From the NCBI RefSeq assembly GCF_024713975.1, contig NC_091111.1, positions 17,519,501 to 17,583,500 on the forward strand: a stretch of DNA of 64,000 nucleotides. Direction: 5' to 3'. The translations under genes were made by a program, and so were the position numbers. How positions within the stretch are numbered: the stretch's first letter is position 1; the number at the start of each line of letters is the position of its first letter. Below are positions 8,941-19,386 of this stretch, one piece after another. Under the pieces are notes generated by a model. The model made no database searches, was not told where the DNA came from, and saw only the letters and a program-made list of their open reading frames with translations. This DNA is from Paralichthys olivaceus. Taxonomy: Eukaryota; Chordata; Actinopteri; Pleuronectiformes; Paralichthyidae.

Positions 8941-10440
8941 AAAAAACAGAGAGAAGTTAAGAGACTGAAACTAGAACCGGTTCATTTTCTGCCTCTGTGT
9001 TGATAGCTGTCTGGATCAGAGTTTATAATGGTTACAGAAGGAATTTACTCTACCTTCCCGTCCATAGTGAGAAACCGGTGTTTTTTGTCAAATTCTGAGG
9101 GTGTGGTGTAGCAAGGCAGAGTCATTTTGCGATTGTTGATGTAAGGATCAACTGGCATCGGCTCAGGGTCGTTCAAAATAATGCCCTCACTTTCCATGAA
9201 TTTCTGTTTAGACATAGACAGGGTGTATTTTCAACAACTGACGGGTACATATTAAACATACTGTAAAAAAATAAAGATAAATCAAACAGGTTGTACCATT
9301 GTAAACTCATCGCAATTTGTGATGTGGTACTTGCGCACATACACCACCAGGTCTATGCCAAGGTTAAGGTCTTTATACTCGTAATGCTCTCCTCGTTCAT
9401 TCTTGGGCACACGCTGTCGTTTCAACCGTTTCCCCTGCCATAACCCAGAGTTCTCCACTATGGGCTCATAGATGCACATGCTGTCATCCTCTAGGTAGTA
9501 GTATATAATCACAGGGCGCACACGGTACACCTCGTCACGGGAAAACTGGACATCCTCCTTAAAGTATGCATAGAAGCGCAGCACCTACAAGACAAAAGTT
9601 TGGTGAACAGACAAACAAGGGATTAATTAGTCAGGTTACACAGCAACAAACACCATCAAACACTATTCTAAGTCTTTAAAGTTGTAGCATACCTTCTTGT
9701 CTAAGGTCACGTAAGCTGGTACGAATTGTTTACGCAGGCTCTTGTATGAGGAGCCATGAGTCATGTCCGGTGTTTTGAAGGTCTGCTTGTTGATCTCCTG
9801 CTGGATCACTTGCTCTGACAGAAGAGGATCCTGCCCGATGCCAACAGGGGGGATACGGGGCCGAAGGAAGCCGTTCTTGAACGTGAGATTCTGTGATCGA
9901 TGGAAGGCAGTCTTCTGCAGAGAATGATCATTAAGAAGTACATGCGTTAGATTTTTTAAATCCTGTAAATAGATATAAATCAATTCAAGAATCCAATTAA
10001 ATTGAAGTCCAATTAACATGGTATGTGATCCTATTGTTACAATACATACAACAGCACTAAACTACATAAAAACCTGTCTGACACACAACCAAAGGAGTGG
10101 ACAGAAAAGAACCAGTACAAGATAAATAATTTGAATATAATATTTTTCATGTTTACTAGTAAACGTCTCTACCTGACAACACTGCAACAGAGAATTTTAG
10201 CTTGGTCATTTGTATAGAAACTTTTGTTTCAGATCCCTCTGTCAACTCTGCAGTTGATAGAAAGTTAAAATTTATATATTCAAATTTGCTTAAACTGGAG
10301 GAATGCAGAAAGTAAACTGTAAATATTATATAACTTCAGTTTTGCTAACTGTACTGAAACATTAAACCCTCATGTTATGTAAACTTAAATACGCTTTAAA
10401 TTAAAAATGATAGCTAGTTTCACTTTAGCATAAAAAACGT
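8941..10440 (-). repeat. EFHC1 exon 2-4 tandem unit b (1500 bp)
   Basis: The unit runs from the end of intron 4 (at 8941) to the start of intron 1 (at 10440). It is exactly 1500 bp, as is unit a. The seam joins the pyrimidine tract just before the exon 5 acceptor to sequence a few bases inside intron 1, with a shared T run at the joint. Confidence 0.9.
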
Positions 10441-11940
10441 AAAAAACAGAGAGAAGTTAAGAGACTGAAACTAGAACCGGTTCATTTTCTACCTCTGTGT
10501 TGATAGCTGTCTGGATCAGAGTTTATAATGGTTACAGAAGGAATTTACTCTACCTTCCCGTCCATAGTGAGAAACCGGTGTTTTTTGTCAAATTCTGAGG
10601 GTGTGGTGTAGCAAGGCAGAGTCATTTTGCGATTGTTGATGTAAGGATCAACTGGCATCGGCTCAGGGTCGTTCAAAATAATGCCCTCACTTTCCATGAA
10701 TTTCTGTTTAGACATAGACAGGGTGTATTTTCAACAACTGACGGGTACATATTAAACATACTGTAAAAAAATAAAGATAAATCAAACAGGTTGTACCATT
10801 GTAAACTCATCGCAATTTGTGATGTGGTACTTGCGCACATACACCACCAGGTCTATGCCAAGGTTAAGGTCTTTATACTCGTAATGCTCTCCTCGTTCAT
10901 TCTTGGGCACACGCTGTCGTTTCAACCATTTCCCCTGCCATAACCCAGAGTTCTCCACTATGGGCTCATAGATGCACATGCTGTCATCCTCTAGGTAGTA
11001 GTATATCATCACAGGGCTCACACGGTACACCTCGTCAGGGGAAAACTGGACATCCTCCTTAAAGTATGCATTGAAGCGCAGCACCTACAAGACAAAAGTT
11101 TGGTGAACAGACAAACAAGGGATTAATTAGTCAGGTTACACAGCAACAAACACCATCAAACACTATTCTAAGTCTTCAAAGTTGTACCATACCTTCTTGT
11201 CTAAGGTCACGTAAGCTGGTACGAATTGTTTACGCGGGCTCTTGTATGAGGAGCCATGAGTCATGTCCGGTGTTTTGAAGGTCCGCTTGTTGATCTCCTG
11301 CTGGATCACTTGCTCTGACAGAAGAGGATCCTGCCCGATGCCAACAGGGGGGGTACGGAGCTGAGGGAAGCCGTTCTTGAACGTGAGATTCTGTGATCGA
11401 TGGAAGGCAGTCTTCTGCAGAGAATGATCATTAAGAAGTACATGCGTTAGATTTTTTAAATCCGGTAAATAGATATAAATCAATTCAAGAATCCAATTAA
11501 ATTGAAGTCCAATTAACATGGTATGTGATCCTATTGTTACAATACATACAACAGCACTAAACTACATAAAAACCTGTCTGACACACAACCAAAGGAGTGG
11601 ACAGAAAAGAACCAGTACAAGATAAATAATTTGAATATAATATTTTTCATGTTTACTAGTAAACGTCTCTACCTGACAACACTGCAACAGAGAATTTTAG
11701 CTTGGTCATTTGTATAGAAACTTTTGTTTCAGATCCCTCTGTCAACTCTGCAGTTGATAGAAAGTTAAAATTTATATATTCAAATTTGCTTAAACTGGAG
11801 GAATGCAGAAAGTAAACTGTAAATATTATATAACTTCAGTTTTGCTAACTGTACTGAAACATTAAACCCTCATGTTATGTAAACTTAAATACGCTTTAAA
11901 TTAAAAATGATAGCTAGTTTCACTTTAGCATAAAAAACGT
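10441..11940 (-). repeat. EFHC1 exon 2-4 tandem unit a (1500 bp)
   Basis: This is the unit next to exon 1. It differs from unit b at only about 16 positions seen by eye, nearly all inside exons 2 and 3 or the few bases beside exon 2. A third, partial unit lies at 8269-8940. Confidence 0.9.
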
Positions 11941-12579
11941 ACATACCGTGATATCTTGAAAGGTGTATCCAGGTAAGAACGGTAATCTGTGGCTGTTATT
12001 GTTCCAAGACATTGCCCCAATCAAATCTTTCCTAGTGTTCTTATTCTTGTTTCTTCCCTACAACCTGATAAACAACATAATTTACATTTAATGTTTATTG
12101 TAACCAAATGATCACAATTGCAGCCATGGAAGTTAATTGCATAGTCAGACATGACAGTATGGTGATCGTAGGCAATACTATAATATTGACTCTGATTTTT
12201 ACATTTGCTATGTTTGTTATTCATGTTTAGGCAATATTTTGAAATTAGACTGTAACTAACAAGATATATGGATGGGTTTCAAACTAAGTAAAGAAAAAAA
12301 TGTTTTCCCCCATCATCCATATGGCCCCAGTTAATAAGCAATCGTGTCTGTAGGGGGCAGCTTATGCATGTTTAAAATATACTTCTTTTTCAGATACCTT
12401 TTTCCTCTGGCGAAAAGGTGACTGCAGCTCGTGGTTTATAACTAAAAGTGTCTTTCTGCTTCAAAATACCTTCCTCTTCATCTTTGTTCTCTTTTTTTGT
12501 GGGTGGCAACAAACATTAAAGGGCATTTCCACCATAGCTCACTTGTACTTCATAGGTATAAAGGGTGAAATACCTTTGA
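10441..12579. repeat. inner inverted repeat, left arm
   Basis: This pairs with 12625-15317 as a reverse complement. Mirror positions sum to 25204 up to the LTR in the right arm. The arm contains the upstream region, exon 1 and exons 2-4 of EFHC1. Sequence identity is very high. Confidence 0.9.
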
Positions 12580-13191
12580 AGGACAGTTATTAAGTGTAAA
12601 AATGTAGCATTTAAATAAAAAAGATCAAAGGTATTTCACCCTTTATACCTATGAAGTACAAGTGAGCTATGGTGGAAATGCCCTTTAATGTTTGTTGCCA
12701 CCCACAAAAAAAGAGAACAAAGATGAAGAGGAAGGTATTTTGAAGCAGAAAGACACTTTTAGTTATAAACCACGAGCTGCAGTCACCTTTTCGCCAGAGG
12801 AAAAAGGTATCTGAAAAAGAAGTATATTTTAAACATGCATAAGCTGCCCCCTACAGACACGATTGCTTATTAACTGGGGCCATATGGATGATGGGGGAAA
12901 ACATTTTTTTCTTTACTTAGTTTGAAACCCATCCATATATCTTGTTAGTTACAGTCTAATTTCCAAATATTGCCTAAACATGAATAACAAACATAGCAAA
13001 TGTAAAAATCAGAGTCAATATTATAGTATTGCCTACGATCACCATACTGTCATGTCTGACTATGCAATTAACTTCCATGGCTGCAATTGTGATCATTTGG
13101 TTACAATAAACATTAAATGTAAATTATGTTGTTTATCAGGTTGTAGAGAAGAAACAAGAATAAGAACACTAGGAAAGATTTGATTGGGGCA
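12013..13191. promoter_or_regulatory. head-to-head intergenic region of the two EFHC1 copies
   Basis: The two exon 1 starts diverge from here, each with the same about 570 bp of upstream sequence in mirror image. They meet at a 45-bp non-symmetric AT-rich centre, 12580-12624. Each arm would thus carry the same promoter and 5' UTR. A 67-codon open frame ends 8 bases before each ATG and is identical in both arms; I take it as 5' UTR, not a gene. I see no clear TATA box. A GTTGCCAC half-site resembling an RFX X-box, a motif expected for cilia genes, lies near 12692 and in mirror image near 12505. It is only a weak hint. Confidence 0.5.
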
Positions 13192-16100
13192 ATGTCTTGG
13201 AACAATAACAGCCACAGATTACCGTCCTTACCTGGATACACCTTTCAAGATATCACGGTATGTACGTTTTTTATGCTAAAGTGAAACTAGCTATCATTTT
13301 TAATTTAAAGCGTATTTAAGTTTACATAACATGAGGGTTTAATGTTTCAGTACAGTTAGCAAAACTGAAGTTATATAATATTTACAGTTTACTTTCTGCA
13401 TTCCTCCAGTTTAAGCAAATTTGAATATATAAATTTTAACTTTCTATCAACTGCAGAGTTGACAGAGGGATCTGAAACAAAAGTTTCTATGCAAATGACC
13501 AAGCTAAAATTCTCTGTTGCAGTGTTGTCAGGTAGAGACGTTTACTAGTAAACATGAAAAATATTATATTCAAATTATTTATCTTGTACTGGTTCTTTTC
13601 TGTCCACTCCTTTGGTTGTGTGTCAGACAGGTTTTTATGTAGTTTAGTGCTGTTGTATGTATTGTAACAATAGGATCACATACCATGTTAATTGGACTTC
13701 AATTTAATTGGATTCTTGAATTGATTTATATCTATTTACCGGATTTAAAAAATCTAACGCATGTACTTCTTAATGATCATTCTCTGCAGAAGACTGCCTT
13801 CCATCGATCACAGAATCTCACGTTCAAGAACGGCTTCCTTCGGCTCCGTACCCCCCCTGTTGGCATCGGGCAGGATCCTCTTCTGTCAGAGCAAGTGATC
13901 CAGCAGGAGATCAACAAGCAGACCTTCAAAACACCTGTGGTGTCTTAAAATCCTATGTGTTGTCTTCCCTTTAAAGGAAGTCTATCCTTGGGTTTGAGGC
14001 CCCCAGCTCCTAAGAAAATCTGAGGAATTTTAGGTTGTTTGAGAATAACTGAATGTATACATTAGAGCATTAGACCACGGCTCTAACTGACACCCTAAAT
14101 TAAGCTGGTGCTATTCCCTTCCTGACACCGGACAATCTGGAGGAAAGCCAGATGCATTTTCTTTAGGTTCACGCAAACAACCCTCCTATATAAACGAGGA
14201 GTTGAAGTTGCCCCTCAGAAGAGATTCACATTGGCCCCGAATCTCTCTCCAGGCAGCAGAAGAGATTCACATTGGCCCCGAATCTCTCTCCAGGCAGCAG
14301 AAGAGATTCACATTGGCCCCGAATCTCTCTCCAGGCAGGAGAGATCCACATTGACCCCGGATCTCTCCATATGCAGATTGCATTGCTTGTATTGATGCTG
14401 AACTTTTGTATAATAAACATTTTATACAATTAAGACGGTGTCATCGGAGATTCCTTCATCATCTTCACATCATCGCAACCCCAATATACGACACACCGGA
14501 CATGACTCATGGCTCCTCATACAAGAGCCCGCTTAAACAATTCGAACCAGCTTACGTGACCTTAGACAAGAAGGTATGGTACAACTTTGAAGACTTAGTG
14601 TTTGATGGTGTTTGTTGCTGTGTAACCTGACTAATTAATCCCTTGTTTGTCTGTTCACCAAACTTTTGTCTTGTAGGTGCTGCGCTTCTATGCATACTTT
14701 AAGGAGGATGTCCAGTTTTCCCCTGACGAGGTGTACCGTGTGCGCCCTGTGATTATATACTACTACCTAGAGGATGACAGCATGTGCATCTATGAGCCCA
14801 TAGTGGAGAACTCTGGGTTATGGCAGGGGAAACGGTTGAAACGACAGCGTGTGCCCAAGAATGAACGAGGAGAGCATTACGAGTATAAAGACCTTAACCT
14901 TGGCATAGACCTGGTGGTGTATGTGCGCAAGTACCACATCACAAATTGCGATGAGTTTACAATGGTACAACCTGTTTGATTTATCTTTATTTTTTTTACA
15001 GTATGTTTAATATGTACCCGTCAGTTGTTGAAAATACACCCTGTCTATGTCTAAACAGAAATTCATGGAAAGTGAGGGCATTATTTTGAACGACCCTGAG
15101 CCGATGCCAGTTGATCCTTACATCAACAATCGCAAAATGACTCTGCCTTGCCACACCACACCCTCAGAATTTGACAAAAAACACCAGTTTCTCACTATGG
15201 ACGGGAAGGTAGAGTAAATTCCTTCTGTAACCATTATAAACTCTGATCCAGACAGCTATCAACACAGAGGTAGAAAATGAACCGGTTCTAGTTTCAGTCT
15301 CTTAACTTCTCTCTGTTCAGGTGCTGTGTTTCTTCGCTCTGTGGGATGACGCTGATCGTCTGCAGAAGGACACCAGATCCGTTACCATCCACTATTACCT
15401 TGCAGACGACACAGTGGAGATCAGAGAGATCCATGGACCCAATAGTGGTCGTGATCCCTTCCCTGTTGTGATGCGCCGACTCAAGCTGCACAAGAAACTC
15501 AAACCACGTATGTTGCAAAGTCGAGAGACTGGAAAATGCAATTTCTAAAAGAAACATCCAGTAGATGACAACAAATATTCCAGCTAAAGTGTGATATGGT
15601 GGCATTTTCATTATTGAGTCACTGCATAATTGTTCTTGTCTTATTTCCTTTCAGAGCCCTTCCCCAGCTGTGTGATGCAGTTGTAATGGACATTTTTACA
15701 TTTGTGAATGTGTAATTGCATGAGCAGACATGTATGTGGAGGACTTACCAAATGGTTCACCAAATTGTTTATCTGAAAGGGCAACCTTAAGGTTTACGAT
15801 GGTGGCTTAAGAGACTTGAGTTGTATGGCCTCGAGAAACCAAAACTTTATGGTGTCTCATGGTATCTCTGATTGGGATCTCACACCTGGGGTCTCACAGG
15901 GGGGTCATCCACAGAACATGTAAACAAATGGACAGGATGTCTCCTCCACTGAGTGAAACTACAGGAGGGTAATAAATACCTTTGAATGCTTAGTGGGAGG
16001 GGGCAGAGAGTTATAAGAACACAGATTCTCCTATGTTCTTTGCTCATTTGTGCATGTCATTCAGGTGATGTGTACTGATGAGTCCATCTGCAGATGCTGA

Positions 16101-17832
16101 ATTAAACTTTCAGAAAGAAGTGTTTGACTTTGTGCTTGTTTCACAGAAATTGCCACCACACAGTTCTCAAAGGATGAGGTGGAGGAGTACTACTCACCCA
16201 AAGACTTCCAGGTGGGTCACACAGTGAAGCTGCTGGGTCGTCCCTTCTTGCTGTATGACTGTGATGACTTCACCCGAAAGTATTACCAAACCAACCACCC
16301 TGACATGGATATGAAACCCATTGAAATACAAAAGAAGGTTAAAGTGGAATGGAAGAGGGTGAGAATTAAATAATCTTTCTAGTTTTAGTCTTCATCTTTT
16401 CTTTCACATGTCCATGTCATCACTGACCTGCCTGTGGGTACTTGTGTTGTGGTTACTATTTTCTCTCGTCCATAACCCTCTCATGTCCATGTTGTCCACA
16501 TCTACAGGAGGTTCCTCCCTACAATGGTTTTGGTTCACCTGAAGATTCTCTCCAGAATTGTTTGGCTCTGATTCCCAAGCGTCCAAAAAAGAATGTGAAG
16601 AAGATGCTGGAGAACAATAACAAAGTGTTGTGCTACAGTGCCACACTGGTGAGTCAACATCAGGGAATGGTCACTGGCCACTCAAAATGACCCAGGAATC
16701 TTAACTCTGGAAATACATTTTATTGATTAACCAGACTGAATCAAAGCCAAAATTTAAAGGATGGAGAAAAGACTATATTGCACCAAACTAGCAACTCTAC
16801 ATACCTTCCTGTTGGTTGTAATTTTCCTATTCTCATTCAAAACCCTACATGGGCTTTCTCTTCCTCACAAGGTGGGACAGCCTACCTGAGGAATTCAGAT
16901 CAGGGCTAATCACTCAACCTGTTTTACTTGTTTACATTACACACACTATTAAAATCTATTACACTATATTATGTCATGTTCTGTAAAACATTTTGCAACT
17001 ATGTTATTAGTTTTATTATTATTAAAACAGATCATTTCTCTGTTTGGTTAAGCTGCCCCTATGTTATTGATTCCAGGACTCACAGAATCCCACCGACGAA
17101 GGCCAACCATTTATTCTGTCTTACTTCCTGTCCGACGACACGATCAGTATTTTTGAGCACCCCACTCCCAACTCAGGTATCATCAGTGGCATGTCCCTGA
17201 AAAAGACACGCATCCTCAAGCCGGGCTCTACTGTGGATAATCCTGACTTCTACTCACCTGCAGACTTTGCTATTGGAGCCACTGTGGATGGTGAGCATCA
17301 CAGTCTGGGTTTACAAAGGGATTGCTTACTCAGATACTACAGAGTCAACTAGGATGTGTAGCTCATTATTACAACCAGCACAACTCTCTCTGAACACATT
17401 AACCTGTATCCAAACTAGGAATTGTTGACCCTGCAATTTTAATTTGAGTTTGAGTATGGGGATCGATACCAAAGAGTGAACGCTCAGCTAATGTCACCTC
17501 TCTCTTCTTTGTCGTGTCTGTTACTTTAGTTTTCGGCCGTCGCTTTGTGCTGACCAATGCTGACCAATACGTCCTTACATACCTGGAGTCCATATCAAGC
17601 CAGATCCCTTCTCAGACGCTGGACTCTTTGCGTCAGAAGCTGGGTGAAGGGGCAGCGAATAACCAGCCAGGTGAACAAAATGGTTAAATAGTCAGCTAAT
17701 AATCTCTATTACTTGTTTGTCAGGGATACTTGGTGTCACCTTTTTTAAATGCACTGATACAATACTCAGCAAAGTAAGCCCTAACTTTTCTTTTTTTAAT
17801 CAGGTGATGAAGTAGAGGAGCCATCTGAGTGA
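13192..17832 (+). CDS. efhc1: EFHC1 (myoclonin-1), DM10-domain ciliary protein
   Basis: EFHC1 proteins are microtubule inner proteins of ciliary doublets. Exons by GT/AG sites and frame: 13192-13257, 13790-14573 (with the LTR inside), 14677-14964, 15059-15208, 15321-15507, 16147-16358, 16508-16648, 17077-17290, 17530-17670, 17804-17832. Without the LTR these total 1650 nt, 549 residues. The first DM10 domain is mainly the 14677 exon ([21 protein letters not shown]), the second starts at 15321 ([24 protein letters not shown]) and the third spans the last large exons ([27 protein letters not shown]). A small exon at about 15655-15680 (PFPSCVM, like FPQCVL in human EFHC1) has a good acceptor but no clear GT donor; skipping it keeps frame. 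The protein ends in EVEEPSE, about 90 residues short of human EFHC1 and without its EF-hand region. The LTR makes a normal full-length product doubtful. Skipping exon 2 (222 nt, phase 0) would keep frame. Confidence 0.88.
13936..14493 (+). mobile_element. solo LTR inside EFHC1 exon 2
   Basis: This 558-bp element begins TGTGG and ends CGACA, and is flanked by the 4-bp direct repeat CACC (13932-13935 and 14494-14497), the mark of LTR integration. The parts seen are a TATATAA box at about 14187-14193, a roughly 43-bp tandem repeat containing GATTCACATTGGCCCCGAAT at 14218-14340, and AATAAA at 14412-14417. There is no internal region, so it is a solo LTR left by recombination. The family is not recognised; an ERV-like or Gypsy-like LTR fits. 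The terminal repeats and target duplication look clean, suggesting a fairly young insertion, but it is older than the inverted duplication because the leftward EFHC1 copy carries it too. Confidence 0.88.
14218..14340 (+). repeat. about 43-bp tandem repeat in the LTR, three copies
   Basis: The segment AGATTCACATTGGCCCCGAA followed by TCTCTCTCCAGGCAG occurs three times, then a shorter degenerate fourth copy (GAGATCCACATTGACCCCGG). It lies just downstream of the TATA box, so it would fall in the transcribed part of the LTR. Confidence 0.85.
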
Positions 17833-18000
17833 TGCCAGTGAAAGCATCGACGAGCTAAAAATGTCAAGATGCACGTTTCACACACACACACGCACAGCAC
17901 ACACACAGCACAGACACCACCCCTTCTGAGACACTAGACTCTTTGCGCCAGAAATTGGGTGCAATAAAAGTGTGAGAACATCATGAGGCAATGGGTGACA
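17833..18000 (+). other. EFHC1 3' UTR with CA repeat, exon-10 echo and poly(A) signal
   Basis: After the stop come a (CA)n tract at about 17880-17912, then a 41-bp segment at 17921-17961 that repeats coding bases 17606-17646 of exon 10 with six differences, then AATAAA at 17963-17968. The poly(A) hexamer fits EFHC1 transcript ends. The exon echo is treated under findings. Confidence 0.65.
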
Positions 18001-18492
18001 TCCAACATGTCAGCTCCCGGCTGCAAAATATTTTATTTGGATACATTATTTATTAAAATCTCATATATATATATACCATACAATAATGACTGTTTTCTCA
18101 TTTGTGTCTATGTGTGTCATATGTATCCTGTGTTTGTTAGCATGAGAACATATAGGGTGTGTATATGTGTGTGAATGTGTGTGCACTTATAAGCATATGC
18201 ACAAACATTTGCTCCGTCCCATTCCCATGAATGCAATATCTCAAGAATGCCGTTTTCCTGAAAATAGTTTATTATAGTTTCAATTTGGAAAAACAGTCCA
18301 TAACTTTTTTTCAATAACATTTTCCCTGAATACTGAGATAAATAATTTAATAATAATTTTAATTCTAAAAGGATATGTTTTCCTCAAGTAAATGATTACA
18401 CTCCCAACAACTATTCTCTGTCCCCGCGACCTTCCCCCCCTCCACTGCTGCACTCCCCCCTCCGATGCGGAGAAGTAAACTCTTTTCACTCC

Positions 18493-18568
18493 AAACAGGA
18501 AACACTTTTAACTCTAGAAACAGGAAGCACTTTTAACTCTAGAAACAGGAAACACTTTTAACTCTAGA
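18493..18568 (+). repeat. 25-bp minisatellite, three copies
   Basis: The unit AAACAGGAAACACTTTTAAC plus TCTAG starts at 18493, 18518 and 18543. The middle copy has one base change. Confidence 0.9.
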
Positions 18569-18761
18569 ACCTTTCTAAACCAATACAAAAATTTGTCTTT
18601 CTAGTCATGTGTCACAGCAGTATCTCTGTTGTCACTCGCTGTCACAAGAGATCCCAGCGCACCAGAAGGCAGCGCAACCTGAGTAACCTCAGAGAGATAT
18701 ACTTAACACCTTTCGTCAAAAAGTGACAGTTTTACGACTTTGAACTTTTACCTAGTGAGGT

Positions 18762-18813
18762 CACGAGAAGAGGGGGGAAGAGAAGAGGAGGAGGGGGGTT
18801 TAGGAAGTGGGGG
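18762..18813 (+). repeat. purine-rich G tract
   Basis: The segment is almost only A and G, with several runs of three to six G (GAGGGGGGAAGAG, GAGGAGGGGGG, GTGGGGGG). It could form a G-quadruplex or triplex on the plus strand. Confidence 0.6.
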
Positions 18814-19386
18814 GTCATAAAAAAAAAAAAAAATATATATATACAAAAGTGAGGGGGATTAAAAACCAGATACGGGGTGAGGTCAGAGAGCGCACTTAGC
18901 TGCAGGAGAACTCAGTATGTAAACATCCAAAGAATAACAACAGGTGTGATTGTATGGCTCCTCTCTCTCACAGACAGAGGCCCAAATGATGCAGAAAAAT
19001 AAAAAACTAAATGGGTAAAACAGGAACAAGGGTCCAAGTTGACTTTCTATGGTTTTGACTGTCTCAGATTTGTTCAAGCTTGTCAGGGTGTGTTATCACA
19101 GATCAAAAATGTTATGACTTTTTATTTTAAGGCTGGAGGTTCCCTATCTATCTATCTATCACAAACTGAACTAAATTCTCAAACACTTCCTGTGTGCTCA
19201 AAAGTCCTGTTCGTTTAATAGAGTCTAGAGGTCTAACTACTACCACAAACTAAATCCTCCAGGCTGCTCGTTTACCAGCCAGCTCACAGTATGTTATGTG
19301 TAAATCAGACAGTGTTAGAGTTTAAAAAAAAAAAAAATATTTACACTATGTAGCTAGGCTTGCAGTTCCAGTCTTTATGATATCAA

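Larger units (their letters stand above)
8256..12012 (-). pseudogene. efhc1: EFHC1-like partial gene with amplified exons 2-4
   Basis: This is an inverted copy of the EFHC1 5' half. Exon 1 is 11947-12012 (22 codons, starting [15 protein letters not shown], like the LPFLPG of human EFHC1). Module a has exons 11193-11414, 10797-11084 and 10554-10703. Module b has 9693-9914, 9297-9584 and 9054-9203. Module c keeps only part of exon 2 (8269-8414), which reads into an LTR and stops at 8256. Each full module is 222+288+150 nt, all phase 0, so joining b to a keeps frame. Splicing as read would give about 514 residues: two copies of the N-terminal segment plus first DM10 domain and a short tail. Exons 5 onward are missing. 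Whether it is transcribed is unknown. It is listed as a pseudogene because of the lost 3' half, although no stop interrupts exons 1 through 4b. Confidence 0.8.
12625..15317. repeat. inner inverted repeat, right arm
   Basis: This is the mirror of 10441-12579, lengthened by the LTR in exon 2. It ends a few bases before the exon 5 acceptor, exactly where the left copy jumps back to intron 1. Confidence 0.9.
18001..19386. other. intergenic, simple repeats only
   Basis: No gene is seen. The region holds a short AT microsatellite near 18060, a TG-rich stretch near 18150-18185, a 25-bp minisatellite, a purine-rich G tract, a poly(A)/AT tract at about 18818-18842, a short CTAT repeat at about 19143-19160 and a poly(A) at about 19324. 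Confidence 0.7.

Noticed and set aside
12980-13183. 67-codon open frame just upstream of EFHC1 exon 1, mirrored at 12021-12224
   Set aside because: It is identical in both arms only because of the palindrome, has no recognisable domain, and sits in the 5' UTR position. An upstream ORF role cannot be shown from sequence.
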